A stretch of 12,477 bases of DNA from Methylacidiphilaceae bacterium (GTDB lineage: Bacteria > Verrucomicrobiota > Verrucomicrobiia > Methylacidiphilales > Methylacidiphilaceae): assembly GCA_028687155.1 (NCBI GenBank), contig JAQUAR010000018.1, forward strand, positions 1-12,477, given 5' to 3'. The notes under the pieces were generated by a model, which ran no database searches, had not been told where the DNA came from, and was given only the letters and a program-made list of their open reading frames with translations. The translations under genes were made by a program, and so were the position numbers. Below, one piece after another: positions 1 through 7,836 of the stretch. Position 1 is the stretch's first letter. Each line of letters opens with the position of its first letter.

Positions 1-1400
1 GTGGAACGGCCAGGGCTCTCCTCAGATGGCTTCTCCCCGGACCAAATCTGCAAGGCCCCCTGGACCCGGGATTCGGCGTCGATCAGGAAGTTCGCACCCG
101 TAACCACCCGTTCCCCTTCTTGGAGCCCGGCCAGGACCTGGTAATCGTCGTCGATCTTCTCCCCCAAGCGGACAAAGCGGGGCTCGAGATGGCCTCCGCC
201 GTGATCGACGAAGACGACGAAACGCCTCCCCGTCGGAATCACAGCATCGCTTCGCACGGCGATCTGCTCCCCGTAGTCGAGGTGAGCTGTCACGTCGGCG
301 TACATTCCGGGACGTAGCTTGTGACCAGGATTCGATAGGATGATCCGAGCCTGCAGCCGACGCACCGCTTCGGTGAAATGGGGCTGCACAAAATCAATAT
401 GACTCCGGAACCGATCTCCCGGGAGCGCGGGAAGAGTCACCTCGCAAGACTGGCCTTCCGAGATGAAGGGGGCTTGATCTTCCGGGAATTGCGCGAGCAC
501 CCACACCCGGGAGAGATTGATAAGGCGAAAGAGCGTCTGTCCCGCCGAGAAGCGCATCCCCTCGATCACGTTTTTCTCATGCACATGACCGGAGATGGGA
601 GAGAGAAGATCGAAGGTTCCCCGAATCCCTTTCCCCGTACGAACGCCATTGGTCGACATGCTCCAGGCAACCTTCTCGAGATCCCGGATCTGGTCGTCGG
701 TCAGGTCCCAGACTCGGATCCGGTTCCGGATATGCACGAACTGCTGATCGAGGAGAATCGGGTTTGCCTTTTGAATCAGCAGGCTCCTCCGCCAGGCGCG
801 GTAGGCGCGGATGTAGTCCATTTGCGCTTGCACCCAGTTTTCCGAGAGGATCGTCGCGAGTCTTTCCCCCTTGTGGACCTCTTTCCATAAATAGTTGGCA
901 TAGAGCTTGATCACATACCCATCGCCAGCCTTGACGTTGATGTCGACCTCCTTCGACTCGTCCACCGCCAGGATGGCGGGTGCGCGCAGTTCCCGCACAA
1001 GATGGCGCCTCTCGACGACACCCGTGCGGACTCCGATCGCTTGGAGCCGCTCGGGAGGAACGAAAAAGGGACCCGTCTTCGGAGAAGGCTGATCCGAGAC
1101 TCCTTGCGGAGCAGGAGTCGGGGAACCAGGAAGGGGAGTCTCTTCCGGTTTTTGGGGCGAAGAGGCATGCGCGTGAACGGCCACCAGATCCATGCCGCAG
1201 ATCGGGCAGTTGCCCGGAACGGGAGAGCGCACGCTCGGATGCATGGTGCAGGTGTAATAGAGAACGCTCCCCTGCTCCTGAGGGCCTGCGAACGACCAAG
1301 CTCCGAACCAACCCGACAGGCAGAGCGTCAGAAGAAGGGCTGGTATCGGGAGGCTGCTGTTCACGGATGGGGAGAAACCGGCTCTGGTCTGATCAAACAC
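1..1400 (-). CDS. Efflux RND periplasmic adaptor with N-terminal heavy-metal-binding domain (CusB-like), 3' end outside window
   Basis: This is the membrane-fusion (adaptor) subunit of a tripartite efflux pump. It would bridge an inner-membrane RND transporter and an outer-membrane channel in the periplasm. The frame is open from 1400 to the window edge (466 codons seen, no stop). A hydrophobic signal segment (about residues 18-38) is followed by a heavy-metal-binding domain at about 48-74 (YYTCTMHPSV...CPICGMDL), with Cys51, His54, Cys65, Cys68 and Met70. A Pro-rich linker, barrel-sandwich and helical hairpin regions and a beta-barrel domain follow. The visible end, FLIDAESRVQGAL, is typical of the CusB C-terminus, so little is missing. 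Family knowledge suggests Cu/Ag or other divalent-metal export; the actual metal is not shown. The start is uncertain: GTG at 1400 gives an Arg in the signal n-region, GTG at 1364 is the alternative, and neither has a clear Shine-Dalgarno. Tandem stops TGATGA lie just upstream in the same frame. The transporter gene would be expected beyond the left edge. Confidence 0.9.
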   Translation of the reverse strand, partial: MFDQTRAGFSPSVNSSLPIPALLLTLCLSGWFGAWSFAGPQEQGSVLYYTCTMHPSVRSPVPGNCPICGMDLVAVHAHASSPQKPEETPLPGSPTPAPQGVSDQPSPKTGPFFVPPERLQAIGVRTGVVERRHLVRELRAPAILAVDESKEVDINVKAGDGYVIKLYANYLWKEVHKGERLATILSENWVQAQMDYIRAYRAWRRSLLIQKANPILLDQQFVHIRNRIRVWDLTDDQIRDLEKVAWSMSTNGVRTGKGIRGTFDLLSPISGHVHEKNVIEGMRFSAGQTLFRLINLSRVWVLAQFPEDQAPFISEGQSCEVTLPALPGDRFRSHIDFVQPHFTEAVRRLQARIILSNPGHKLRPGMYADVTAHLDYGEQIAVRSDAVIPTGRRFVVFVDHGGGHLEPRFVRLGEKIDDDYQVLAGLQEGERVVTGANFLIDAESRVQGALQIWSGEKPSEESPGRS

Positions 1401-1457
1401 CCCTTGGGACAGAAACCCTCGCCCGCCTTCCGCAAGGACGAGGCTTTCCTTCTCTCA

Positions 1458-1967
1458 TCATAAACCCGCGCCGGGGTCGCGCAGCGCCATCGGAGGATTC
1501 CAGAGGATCTCCGCCCCGAGAAAGGCTTCTCGCGCTCCCCTCGGCTGCCGAAGCTGCCGAAGGAAGGCCGCAGTCGGAAGAAGCTCTTGCGTGAGGCGAG
1601 GCGGCTTCGGGAGGATTACCGGCGCCCGGAGGCGAGATCCCTCGTCTTCCGAACGAAACTCTTCGTCCACGGCAAGGGATTTTTCCCGATCCATCGGAAC
1701 TCCGAGGCTCGGAGCTTCCGGCTCTCCTCCCCGAGGAAGCTCTGGCCTCGGCTCCTCTGGTCGCGCTTCCGGAATCCGACTGGGGGAAGGTCGCGGCCCC
1801 GGCTGGGCCGGCGGAAGCGGCTCGACTTTCCCCCGGCGGTAGGCGAGAGCCGTCTGGACCGCCAGCAGGAGCAAGATGCCCAGAAGAGTGCCCCATTCGG
1901 TCGAAAAAGAGAACCCCACTCCCAGAATGGGAGCGATCCCTTCGCCTTCCTGGAGCCAGCCGGTCAT
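1458..1967 (-). CDS. Unrecognised single-span membrane protein with proline-rich region, downstream of floA
   Basis: This 169-residue protein is not recognised. It has a short N-terminal stretch, one clear membrane segment at about 27-43 (TLLGILLLLAVQTALAY), then YRRGK, which suggests a cytoplasmic C-terminal side by the positive-inside rule. A Pro/Glu/Arg-rich region of about 50-95 is followed by a more ordered tail, in which LTQELLPTAAFLRQLRQ and REAFLGAEILWNPPMALR look like a short helical motif worth searching. The start is ATG at 1967, preceded by GGAAAGAGG. It begins 24 bases after the floA stop on the same strand and ends with tandem TGA codons. The tight spacing makes it a likely last member of the nfeD-floA operon and perhaps a partner of the flotillin scaffold; that is inference. 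Codon use matches its neighbours. I am confident it is a gene and have no basis for a function. Confidence 0.75.
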   Translation of the reverse strand: MTGWLQEGEGIAPILGVGFSFSTEWGTLLGILLLLAVQTALAYRRGKVEPLPPAQPGPRPSPSRIPEARPEEPRPELPRGGEPEAPSLGVPMDREKSLAVDEEFRSEDEGSRLRAPVILPKPPRLTQELLPTAAFLRQLRQPRGAREAFLGAEILWNPPMALRDPGAGL

Positions 1968-1991
1968 CCTCTTTCCGTTTTCTCTTTCCAG

Positions 1992-2993
1992 TTAAGAAGA
2001 AGGCACGCTTCCCGACGTCGTCCCCGAAGGTTCGCCCGCGATGTTCGAGCGCATCGCCGTATCGGCCTGGATGTTGCGCAGCCGGTAGTAGTCCATCACC
2101 CCGAGATTCCCTTTCCGAAAAGCATCCGCCATGGCCAGCGGAATCTCGGCTTCCGCCTCGACGAGCTTGGCTCGCATCTCCTGTTCCAGGGCCACGGCCG
2201 CCGCGCGACGCACCTCGGCTTTGGCCTGCGCAACCCGTTTATCCGCTTCCGCCTGCTCGGCCTGGAGCTTCGCCCCGATGTTGTCGCCAATGGTGACTTC
2301 GGCGATGTCGATCGAGAGGATTTCGAATGCGGTTCCCGAGTCGAGGCCTTTTTGAAGGACCGTCTTCGAGATCCGATCCGGATATTCCAACACCTCCTTG
2401 TAATTGAGTGCTGACCCGATCGTCGTGACGATGCCTTCCCCCACCCGAGCGATGATCGTCTCCTCGGTCGCTCCCCCGACGAAACGCTCGAGATTGGTGC
2501 GAACGGTGACTCGGGCTCGCGCTTTCACGGAAATTCCGTCCTTGGCCACGCCTGTAATCGTATTTTGCCCCGTCGCCGGATTCGGACAGTCGATCACCCT
2601 GGGATTGACGCTGGTCCTCACTGCCTCGAAGACGCTCTTCCCGGTGCCAATCGTGGCCAAGTCGATCGCACACGCCCGGTTGAAATCGAGAGAGATTTGC
2701 GCTCGGTCGGCGGCGATCAGGGCTCGCACCACCTGCTCCACGTTGCCGCGCGCCAGGTAGTGGGATTCCAATTGGGCTGTGCTCAAATCGATGCCGGAAC
2801 GGACCGCAGTAATGCGATTGTTGACGATGAGCGAGGGAGGGATCCCGCGCAACCGCATGGCGACCAGATTGAACAGGCTCACCCATGCTCCGGAGATGAA
2901 GGCGCGAACCCAAATCCCGAGGAAATTGATCACGAGAAAGGCTCCAACGAGCCCGACGACGGCCAAAAGACCGAGAAAGAAAAGGGAAATCAC
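1992..2993 (-). CDS. floA: Flotillin-like protein FloA (SPFH/band 7 family)
   Basis: This is a bacterial flotillin that forms membrane-associated scaffolds of functional microdomains and affects membrane fluidity and the assembly of membrane protein complexes. The 333 residues match the usual FloA (YqfA) length. An N-terminal hydrophobic pair of segments (about 3-28 and 34-48) gives a hairpin membrane anchor. The SPFH-like core follows (about 50-240, including [21 protein letters not shown] and [22 protein letters not shown]), then an Ala/Glu/Lys-rich coiled coil (about 243-285, [21 protein letters not shown]) and the conserved end [19 protein letters not shown]. The start is GTG at 2993 with GAGAGGA about 7 bases upstream; this start puts the anchor at the very N-terminus as in the family. 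It lies 16 bases after a short NfeD-like frame and 24 bases before an unknown membrane protein, in the classical nfeD-floA arrangement. No missing region was noticed. Confidence 0.95.
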   Translation of the reverse strand: MISLFFLGLLAVVGLVGAFLVINFLGIWVRAFISGAWVSLFNLVAMRLRGIPPSLIVNNRITAVRSGIDLSTAQLESHYLARGNVEQVVRALIAADRAQISLDFNRACAIDLATIGTGKSVFEAVRTSVNPRVIDCPNPATGQNTITGVAKDGISVKARARVTVRTNLERFVGGATEETIIARVGEGIVTTIGSALNYKEVLEYPDRISKTVLQKGLDSGTAFEILSIDIAEVTIGDNIGAKLQAEQAEADKRVAQAKAEVRRAAAVALEQEMRAKLVEAEAEIPLAMADAFRKGNLGVMDYYRLRNIQADTAMRSNIAGEPSGTTSGSVPSS

Positions 2994-3009
2994 GGGCTAA
3001 TCCTCTCGC

Positions 3010-3217
3010 TTACTGCCTCACAATCCAATGGCCGTCACGCCACGCGACTACCCGGATCTTCGCACCTTTGTCTAGAAATCCGCTCTCCGCGGGCGACCTC
3101 GGTCCGCTTCTTCTCGAATAGGGCGACCCCAATGGGATGGCAAGGCGAAAGGAGAATCCCCTGTCCGCTACCCGCTCGGCGGACGGTCCGGCAGCAGGCA
3201 AAACAGAAGGCGGTCAT
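3010..3217 (-). pseudogene. Short NfeD-like OB-fold gene with an apparent +1 frameshift
   Basis: ATG at 3217 overlaps the NfeD stop as ATGA, so translation would be coupled. That frame reads GILLSPCHPIGVALFEKKRTEVA, the first half of an NfeD OB fold, but then loses resemblance and stops at 3035. In another frame the second half continues cleanly from base 3089 as ESGFLDKGAKIRVVAWRDGH and runs to TAA at 3010. Reading the CCC at 3093-3091 as CC restores one 68-residue protein through VAAESGFLDKG, the expected NfeD signature. Short NfeD OB-fold proteins beside flotillin genes are known and are thought to bind SPFH partners. So the base pattern shows a one-base excess inside a conserved domain. 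Whether it is a sequencing error, a real inactivating mutation or programmed frameshifting cannot be decided here. With the break the product is a 60-residue protein lacking the C-terminal strands. Confidence 0.7.
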
Positions 3218-4614
3218 CTCTCCTCGTCCAATGCCTCGACGACGACGCGGACTCCCTCCGTCGAAACGATCCGCAGCCGGCTGCCCGCAGGAACGAAAGC
3301 CCCCGATGTCACAACGTCGACCAGCTTTTCTCCAAAGCGCGCGGTGCCCGCGGGCCGCAGAACGGTAAGCGCAACCCCTTCTTCTCCGGGCCGCACGCGA
3401 GGCACCATCTTTTCCGCGGAGATCCCTTCGGGACCCAAGCTCAAACGCCGTGTCGGCAGGAACCGCGCGGCAATCGCCCCCAAGGCGAAGGCTCCCAACG
3501 CCGACAGCGTGAGCGACAGGAGCGGCTGGGCGAGCCGCTCGGCGCCGATCCAGACCGCCTCTGTGGGATACCGATCGACCATGGCGAAGAGCAATCCCAT
3601 GACGACGAGAATCAATCCGACCATCGTGGGCAGAAGAAGGCCCGGCAGAAAGAGGAATTCGAGAACGATCAGCCCGATCCCGGCAAGAAAGAGAAAGAGC
3701 GGTTCCCAACCGCTCAAGCCCGCGAGATAGTAACCAAAGAAGTAGAGGAGAAAAAAGAGCAAGGCCCCCCCGCCAAAAAGCCCAAAGGAACCCCCGGTCT
3801 TGATCTCTAAATAGCCCAACAGAAGGCCGAGCCCAAGCAGCAGCGGACCGGCGGCCATCAGGGCGCGCGCAAGCTGCTCAAAGCCGGTGGGGCGCAACTC
3901 CTGCACACGTGCGCCAGGGCCACCGATCTGGAGCGCCAAGCTCCGCAGATCGGCAACGCTTCCTTCGGAAAGCAATGGTTCCGGTGGATGGCCATAGCGA
4001 CGCGCCGCCTCGGTATCCGTCAGTGTCAGCACCTTCCCTTTCGGGAGAAGCAGAGCCCCTTCGATCACAAGGCCGCTTTCCCGATCCACCATGGCTTCGA
4101 ATACCGCCGGATTGTGGCCATGACGCTGCGCCGTCGCCCGCACCAGCGCCTGGTAGGCCGAAAGGATCTTCTTCTCGTAACTTTCGGGGATGTTCTGCAC
4201 GGATCCGCCGCCGGGAGAGGCGAGAACCGGAGTGGCAGCGCCGATCACGGAGCCGGGAGCCATGTAAATGTGCCGAGTCGCCGCCGCTACGAACGCGCCG
4301 GCCGAAAAGGCCTTCGGATCGACAAAGGAATAAGTGGCCTGTTGATTCGGAAAATGCTCGAGGATGCGAATCATCTCCTCCATCGCGTCCGCTCGGCCTC
4401 CGGGAGTATCCAAATCGAGGACGAGTGCGGCGGCCCCCTGGGAGACTGCCTCTTTCACCCCTCGACGCACCAAGTAGACAAGAGCCGGTTCAATTTCCCC
4501 ATGCACCGGAATCACGTAAATGAGATTGCCCGCCTGGGAGGCGGAGGCTTGGGCGAGGAAGGCAAGGATCCCAAAGAGCTTCCAGGAGAGGCTCAAGCCG
4601 GCACCGCTCCGCAT
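3214..4614 (-). CDS. nfeD: Long NfeD family membrane protease (ClpP-class/SDH-type domain plus C-terminal OB fold)
   Basis: This is an NfeD1a/STOPP-type protein: a membrane-anchored serine protease of the ClpP-like class that partners with stomatin/flotillin proteins. From ATG 4614 it has 466 residues. A signal segment (about 12-29) is followed by the protease domain (about 30-235), with LDLDTPGG at 67-73 and probable nucleophile Ser104 in FSAGAF. Lys148 or Lys149 in YEKK is the candidate general base by comparison with archaeal PH1510; this assignment is inference. Four or five membrane segments (about 251-268, 279-298, 303-325, 327-347, 366-384) lead to the cytoplasmic OB fold (about 408-462, GVALTVLRPAGTARF). 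An upstream in-frame start at 4710 would add 32 residues ahead of the signal peptide. I prefer 4614 because of AGGTGGAG 8 bases upstream and the immediate signal sequence. The stop overlaps the next ATG, heading the floA cluster. Confidence 0.92.
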   Translation of the reverse strand: MRSGAGLSLSWKLFGILAFLAQASASQAGNLIYVIPVHGEIEPALVYLVRRGVKEAVSQGAAALVLDLDTPGGRADAMEEMIRILEHFPNQQATYSFVDPKAFSAGAFVAAATRHIYMAPGSVIGAATPVLASPGGGSVQNIPESYEKKILSAYQALVRATAQRHGHNPAVFEAMVDRESGLVIEGALLLPKGKVLTLTDTEAARRYGHPPEPLLSEGSVADLRSLALQIGGPGARVQELRPTGFEQLARALMAAGPLLLGLGLLLGYLEIKTGGSFGLFGGGALLFFLLYFFGYYLAGLSGWEPLFLFLAGIGLIVLEFLFLPGLLLPTMVGLILVVMGLLFAMVDRYPTEAVWIGAERLAQPLLSLTLSALGAFALGAIAARFLPTRRLSLGPEGISAEKMVPRVRPGEEGVALTVLRPAGTARFGEKLVDVVTSGAFVPAGSRLRIVSTEGVRVVVEALDEER

Positions 4615-4726
4615 AAGCTGTGCTCCACCTTCCAGCAAGGAGTCGCGGACGTCAATCCCGGGCCCAAAGAGTATTGACAGGATTCGTCTTCTTGCGCGAG
4701 GCTTCTCCACGCATCTGGGCGGGCGA
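4615..4726. promoter_or_regulatory. Divergent spacer between nfeD and the porin gene, expected to hold both promoters
   Basis: This 112-base region separates two divergent starts, so promoters for the nfeD-floA cluster and the porin should lie in or near it. On the plus strand there is a perfect TTGACA at 4674-4679, but no convincing -10 hexamer 16-18 bases later. On the minus strand AATACT, complementary to 4671-4676, resembles a -10 box without a good -35 partner. I can support the location but not exact promoter elements. Confidence 0.3.
4623..4630 (-). promoter_or_regulatory. Shine-Dalgarno of nfeD
   Basis: AGGTGGAG read on the minus strand, 8 bases before ATG 4614. It decides between this start and the longer frame beginning at 4710, which would put a non-hydrophobic 32-residue leader before the signal peptide. 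Confidence 0.6.
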
Positions 4727-6337
4727 ATGGCAACTCTCTTCCTCTCTCCGAGAGAGTCGGATTTCTCAAGAAAGAGCTATACCCTCGTCGCGTCCCTGCT
4801 TCTCCTATGGCTCGCGGCGCTGCTCCCGGCGTTGGCGGCCGAGGAGTCGGCGAGTGCCAACTCCTCTGGGACGGCAACCAGCGGAGGCCAGAGTTCCTCG
4901 ACCCAGAGTTCGTCGAGCCAGAATGCGCAAGTCGCGGAGTTGATCAAGCGGCTGGAGGATCAGGGGATTCCGGTCCAGGCGAACACCAAGGGGATCGTTC
5001 TCTCGGGGTATGTGGATGCGAGTTACACCTACAACGCGATCAACGCTCCTTCGTTTAACCAAGTGCCTGGTTTTACGCCGCCGCCGGGCTATACAGGGCC
5101 GACCAATGCGGCGGGGAGAGCCTTAGGGTATCCGGCGATTCCCGGGCGGGAGCCGGTGGATGGGATTCCTGGGGGAGGCTTCAACATGAACGCCTTCAAG
5201 CTGGCCTTGGAGAAACCGTTGACCGACGAGAACCGGTGGCAGGCCGGCTTTCGGGCCGATCTGATCGTGGGGCAGGACGCCTCGATCGGTTCTCCGGACA
5301 CGATCGGGGGCTTGGGGACCAACACGAGTTCGCTGGCTCTTTTCAACACCTCGAGCTTCTGGCTGGAGCAGGCCTACGTGGTCTTCCGGGTGCCGGTGGG
5401 CAACGGGCTCGACATCCGGATCGGGAAGTTCGTCGATCCGGCGGGCTACGAGGTGGTGGAGCGGCCGGTGAACTTGGACTTCAGCTACGGGCTGCTCTTC
5501 AGCAACCTCTTGCCGACGACGCTGACGGGGATGCAGGCGATCTACCATTTCGACGACCAGTGGTCGACGAGGTTTGGGGTGGCTGACGGGGGCTTCGACG
5601 TCTCCCGCGGAGGCTATAACTACTACGGGTACCTCAACAATACGATCGATAGCAACGCGGCCTATCTCCTCTTTTGGAACGGGCAGTGGGAGTCCAAGGG
5701 CAAGAACGCCATCTTGAGCGCAACGGCCATGTACGGCTTCAACGGAGTCAATCCTCCGGGCTTCGGCGCCTCCCCGATCGACGGGATGGCCCAACCCTAC
5801 GGGATCGCGCAGGGGATTCGCGGCGAGGGGACCTTCAACCAGAACAACGCCTTTTTCCTGGGCGATGTCTGGGGCTCCTGGGCGCCCAAGTTCGCCCACG
5901 ACAAGCTGCTCCTGGGCTTCGAGTTCACCGGAGGCTTCTACAATAATGACGTCAGCTACGTCTCCCCTGCGGTCAGCGGTCTGCCCATGGGCCTCTACAG
6001 CGGTCCCTCCAACTGGTATGGCGCCGCCCTCCACGCGAAGTACCAGTTCAACTCGATCATCAGCCTCTCCCAGCGGGCCGAATGGATGCAGGCGGGCTGG
6101 AACAGCATCCTCGCCGGCCACAACGCCCCCACCGATATCTGGGAATATACCGCCACCTTGGCCTTCGACCTCGCCGATAACTTCATGATCCGACTCGAAG
6201 GAAGAGTCGATTGGGGCCTCGGGGTCATGGCCTACTACGGCTACCCCTTCCAGGGAACGACCTCCCCAAGCGCCCTCCTCTCCTCTGCCAATGGCCCCAT
6301 CTTCCTGGGCGCCCTCGAATTCGTCTACAGCTACTAG
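4727..6337 (+). CDS. Outer-membrane beta-barrel porin, BBP2 (OmpL-like) family
   Basis: This is predicted to be an outer-membrane channel protein for small solutes. ATG 4727 gives 536 residues. A signal peptide (about 1-37; positive SRK, then LVASLLLLWLAALLPALA, cleavage after ALA) is followed by a Ser/Thr/Gln-rich low-complexity stretch (about 41-67) and a short helix AQVAELIKRLEDQGI. The barrel then begins with GIVLSGYVDASYTYN. The core VPVGNGLDIRIGKFVDPAGY, followed by EVVERPVNLDFSYGLLFS, is the BBP2 hallmark in my recollection of the family. Strands alternate with Gly/Asn-rich loops, and the protein ends in the aromatic LEFVYSY expected for outer-membrane insertion. A frame extending back to 4520 exists but runs through the antisense of nfeD and lacks a signal peptide at its front, so I rejected it. 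No strong Shine-Dalgarno precedes 4727. It is divergent from nfeD and converges on an unknown gene 10 bases beyond its stop. The substrate is unknown. Confidence 0.9.
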   Translation: MATLFLSPRESDFSRKSYTLVASLLLLWLAALLPALAAEESASANSSGTATSGGQSSSTQSSSSQNAQVAELIKRLEDQGIPVQANTKGIVLSGYVDASYTYNAINAPSFNQVPGFTPPPGYTGPTNAAGRALGYPAIPGREPVDGIPGGGFNMNAFKLALEKPLTDENRWQAGFRADLIVGQDASIGSPDTIGGLGTNTSSLALFNTSSFWLEQAYVVFRVPVGNGLDIRIGKFVDPAGYEVVERPVNLDFSYGLLFSNLLPTTLTGMQAIYHFDDQWSTRFGVADGGFDVSRGGYNYYGYLNNTIDSNAAYLLFWNGQWESKGKNAILSATAMYGFNGVNPPGFGASPIDGMAQPYGIAQGIRGEGTFNQNNAFFLGDVWGSWAPKFAHDKLLLGFEFTGGFYNNDVSYVSPAVSGLPMGLYSGPSNWYGAALHAKYQFNSIISLSQRAEWMQAGWNSILAGHNAPTDIWEYTATLAFDLADNFMIRLEGRVDWGLGVMAYYGYPFQGTTSPSALLSSANGPIFLGALEFVYSY

Positions 6338-6347
6338 CTTGCCTCTC

Positions 6348-6836
6348 TCACAAAGTTCGTAGCCGAGGCAGGGTCGAATCTCGCCGCTCCCCTCTGCTTC
6401 GGAGGACGGCATATCGCCCGATGATCCCGCCCTCTCTTCCCGTGCGCCAGTAGAGCAAGCGTAGCGGCAGCCGAGCTCCCGCAGACGGATGGAATTCGGA
6501 AACGAAAGGAGCGGCACGCCCGTCGCCGAATTCCGGCCGCCATCGGACCCAGATCTCTTCCACTCGCCCACTTTCGAGAGCGATTCGATTCCAGTTTGCG
6601 TCTCCCAAAAGACAGACGCGGGACACGCACAGGTTGAGGAGCTGCGGGAGCTGAGCGAAAGGAATCTTGCGGGCCCGCACCCCGCCCGCTCGTTCCGACA
6701 GGTCCCAGGGGCTCCAAAGCTCTTCCGGACGCCCCGCCCTTCGCTTGCGGCAGAGCAGGTCGGCCAGCAGCTCGGCCCCCTCGGGCCGCATCGACAGGCG
6801 CCCGTCAAGAAAGAGTTCCGTCAGCAGCACGACCAT
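6348..6836 (-). CDS. Unrecognised 162-residue protein overlapping the end of fmt
   Basis: I do not recognise this protein. It starts MVVLLTELFLDGRLSMRPEG and contains a Leu-rich segment (about 57-78, IPFAQLPQLLNLCVSRVCLL), then GDANWNRIALESGRVEEIWV and a basic C-terminus rich in Arg. There is no signal peptide, membrane span or metal motif. Codons are GC-rich at third positions like the neighbours, and the frame stays open over 489 bases, which argues for a real gene. The chosen ATG 6836 overlaps the fmt stop (6805) by 32 bases, with GGGGAGGGG somewhat far upstream. A later ATG at 6791 (MRPEG) would give 147 residues and a 14-base gap. Same-strand overlap with fmt suggests co-transcription. 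It could instead be a longer frame reading back into fmt, but that would overlap fmt deeply. Confidence 0.55.
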   Translation of the reverse strand: MVVLLTELFLDGRLSMRPEGAELLADLLCRKRRAGRPEELWSPWDLSERAGGVRARKIPFAQLPQLLNLCVSRVCLLGDANWNRIALESGRVEEIWVRWRPEFGDGRAAPFVSEFHPSAGARLPLRLLYWRTGREGGIIGRYAVLRSRGERRDSTLPRLRTL

Positions 6837-7797
6837 GGCCGACGACGAGCCCCTCCCCGAACACCGATCCGACGGTGAGACGAACGCCTCGCGCAAATTC
6901 CGCCGCAGCCATCCGCCGTTTCCCTTCGACCTGCAGATCGCGCAGAAGCAGGCCCCCGGATTTCCCCGCTGCCACAAGGATCCCGTGGGGATCGATCCGC
7001 ACGACTTCACCGGGTCGTCCGGAAGCTCGAATCGACACGATGGTCCCAAAGATCTTGAGCATACGCGCCTGTCCACCGTCGCGAAGCCATGTATAGGCGA
7101 CAGGCCAGGGATTCATCGCCCGAACGTGTGCATGAATCTCCCACTTGTCTCGGCTCCAGTCGATCTCCCCATCCTCCTTGGACAACTTTCTCGCATAGGT
7201 CGCTTTTGTTGGATCTTGCGCCACCCTTTCGGCCGAGCCGGACGCAAGACGATCGAGAGCTTCCACGACGGCTCGCGACCCCAATTTCGCCAAGCGCGCC
7301 TGCAAGGTTCCCGCCGTGTCCGTGGAGCGAATCAAGAGCTTTTTAGTTAACAAAATGTCCCCCGTATCCAATCCTTCGTCCATCCAGATCACGGAGACCC
7401 CGGTCTCCCGGTCGCGGCTGCGAATCGCCGCCTGGATCGGCGCGGCACCCCGATGGCGGGGGAGGAGCGAGGCGTGCAGGTTGAGCGCAGCCTGGCTCGG
7501 AATCTCCAACACCTCACGCGAAAGAATTTGCCCGTAAGCGACGACGATTAAGACGTTCGGTTGGAGGAAGCGGATCTGCTCGATGGCGGTCGGGGAATTG
7601 ATCTTCTCCGGCTGAAACATGGGGAGATGCAGATCGAGTGCGGCGGCTTTGACGGGGCAAGGGGTCGGGAGCCGGTGTCGCCCCGAAGGACGATCCATCT
7701 GGGTGATCACTCCTTGCAGCCGATAATCCCGATGCGCGGCGAGCGCGCGAAGGGTGGGGATCCCGAATTCACCCGATCCGATAAAGACGACTCTCAT
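6805..7797 (-). CDS. fmt: Methionyl-tRNA formyltransferase
   Basis: It transfers a formyl group from 10-formyltetrahydrofolate to the methionine on initiator tRNA, in the cytoplasm, so that translation starts with fMet. The 330 residues are near the normal length. The N-terminal Rossmann-like domain starts MRVVFIGSGEFGIPTLRAL. The signature LNLHASLLPRHRGAAPIQ carries Asn106 and His108, with Asp144 in GLDTGDILL, the three catalytic residues at the same numbers as in E. coli. The tRNA-binding C-terminal domain follows from about 205 (YARKLSKEDGEIDW, and later LQVEGKRRMAAAEF). ATG 7797 is chosen over an in-frame TTG at 7818 because the family begins exactly at MRVVF; the Shine-Dalgarno is weak. 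It lies 39 bases after a zinc-ribbon gene, and an unknown gene overlaps its 3' end. A def gene is not in this window. Confidence 0.97.
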   Translation of the reverse strand: MRVVFIGSGEFGIPTLRALAAHRDYRLQGVITQMDRPSGRHRLPTPCPVKAAALDLHLPMFQPEKINSPTAIEQIRFLQPNVLIVVAYGQILSREVLEIPSQAALNLHASLLPRHRGAAPIQAAIRSRDRETGVSVIWMDEGLDTGDILLTKKLLIRSTDTAGTLQARLAKLGSRAVVEALDRLASGSAERVAQDPTKATYARKLSKEDGEIDWSRDKWEIHAHVRAMNPWPVAYTWLRDGGQARMLKIFGTIVSIRASGRPGEVVRIDPHGILVAAGKSGGLLLRDLQVEGKRRMAAAEFARGVRLTVGSVFGEGLVVGHGRAADGTLS

Positions 7798-7836
7798 GTT
7801 CAAGACAGAAGAACGCAAAGCGAAGGCGACCGGATC

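Noticed and set aside
577..1311. A 244-codon minus-strand frame
   Set aside because: It is in a different frame from the adaptor, which carries clear domains over the same bases; Ser/Arg-rich shadow.
1587..2414. A 275-codon plus-strand frame
   Set aside because: It is antisense to floA and to the proline-rich gene; Arg-rich composition, no motif.
4520..4726. N-terminal extension of the porin frame
   Set aside because: It overlaps the antisense of the nfeD start and puts 69 non-hydrophobic residues before an obvious signal peptide.
6338..6380. TGCCTC...GAGGCA inverted repeat as a porin terminator
   Set aside because: A 6-bp stem with a 19-base loop and no T-run is not a convincing intrinsic terminator.
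5123..6808. A 561-codon open frame on the minus strand
   Set aside because: It is antisense to the porin, its composition is low-complexity Glu/Val/Gly/Arg without domains, and it runs across the porin end and the unknown gene. It is a by-product of GC-rich codon use.
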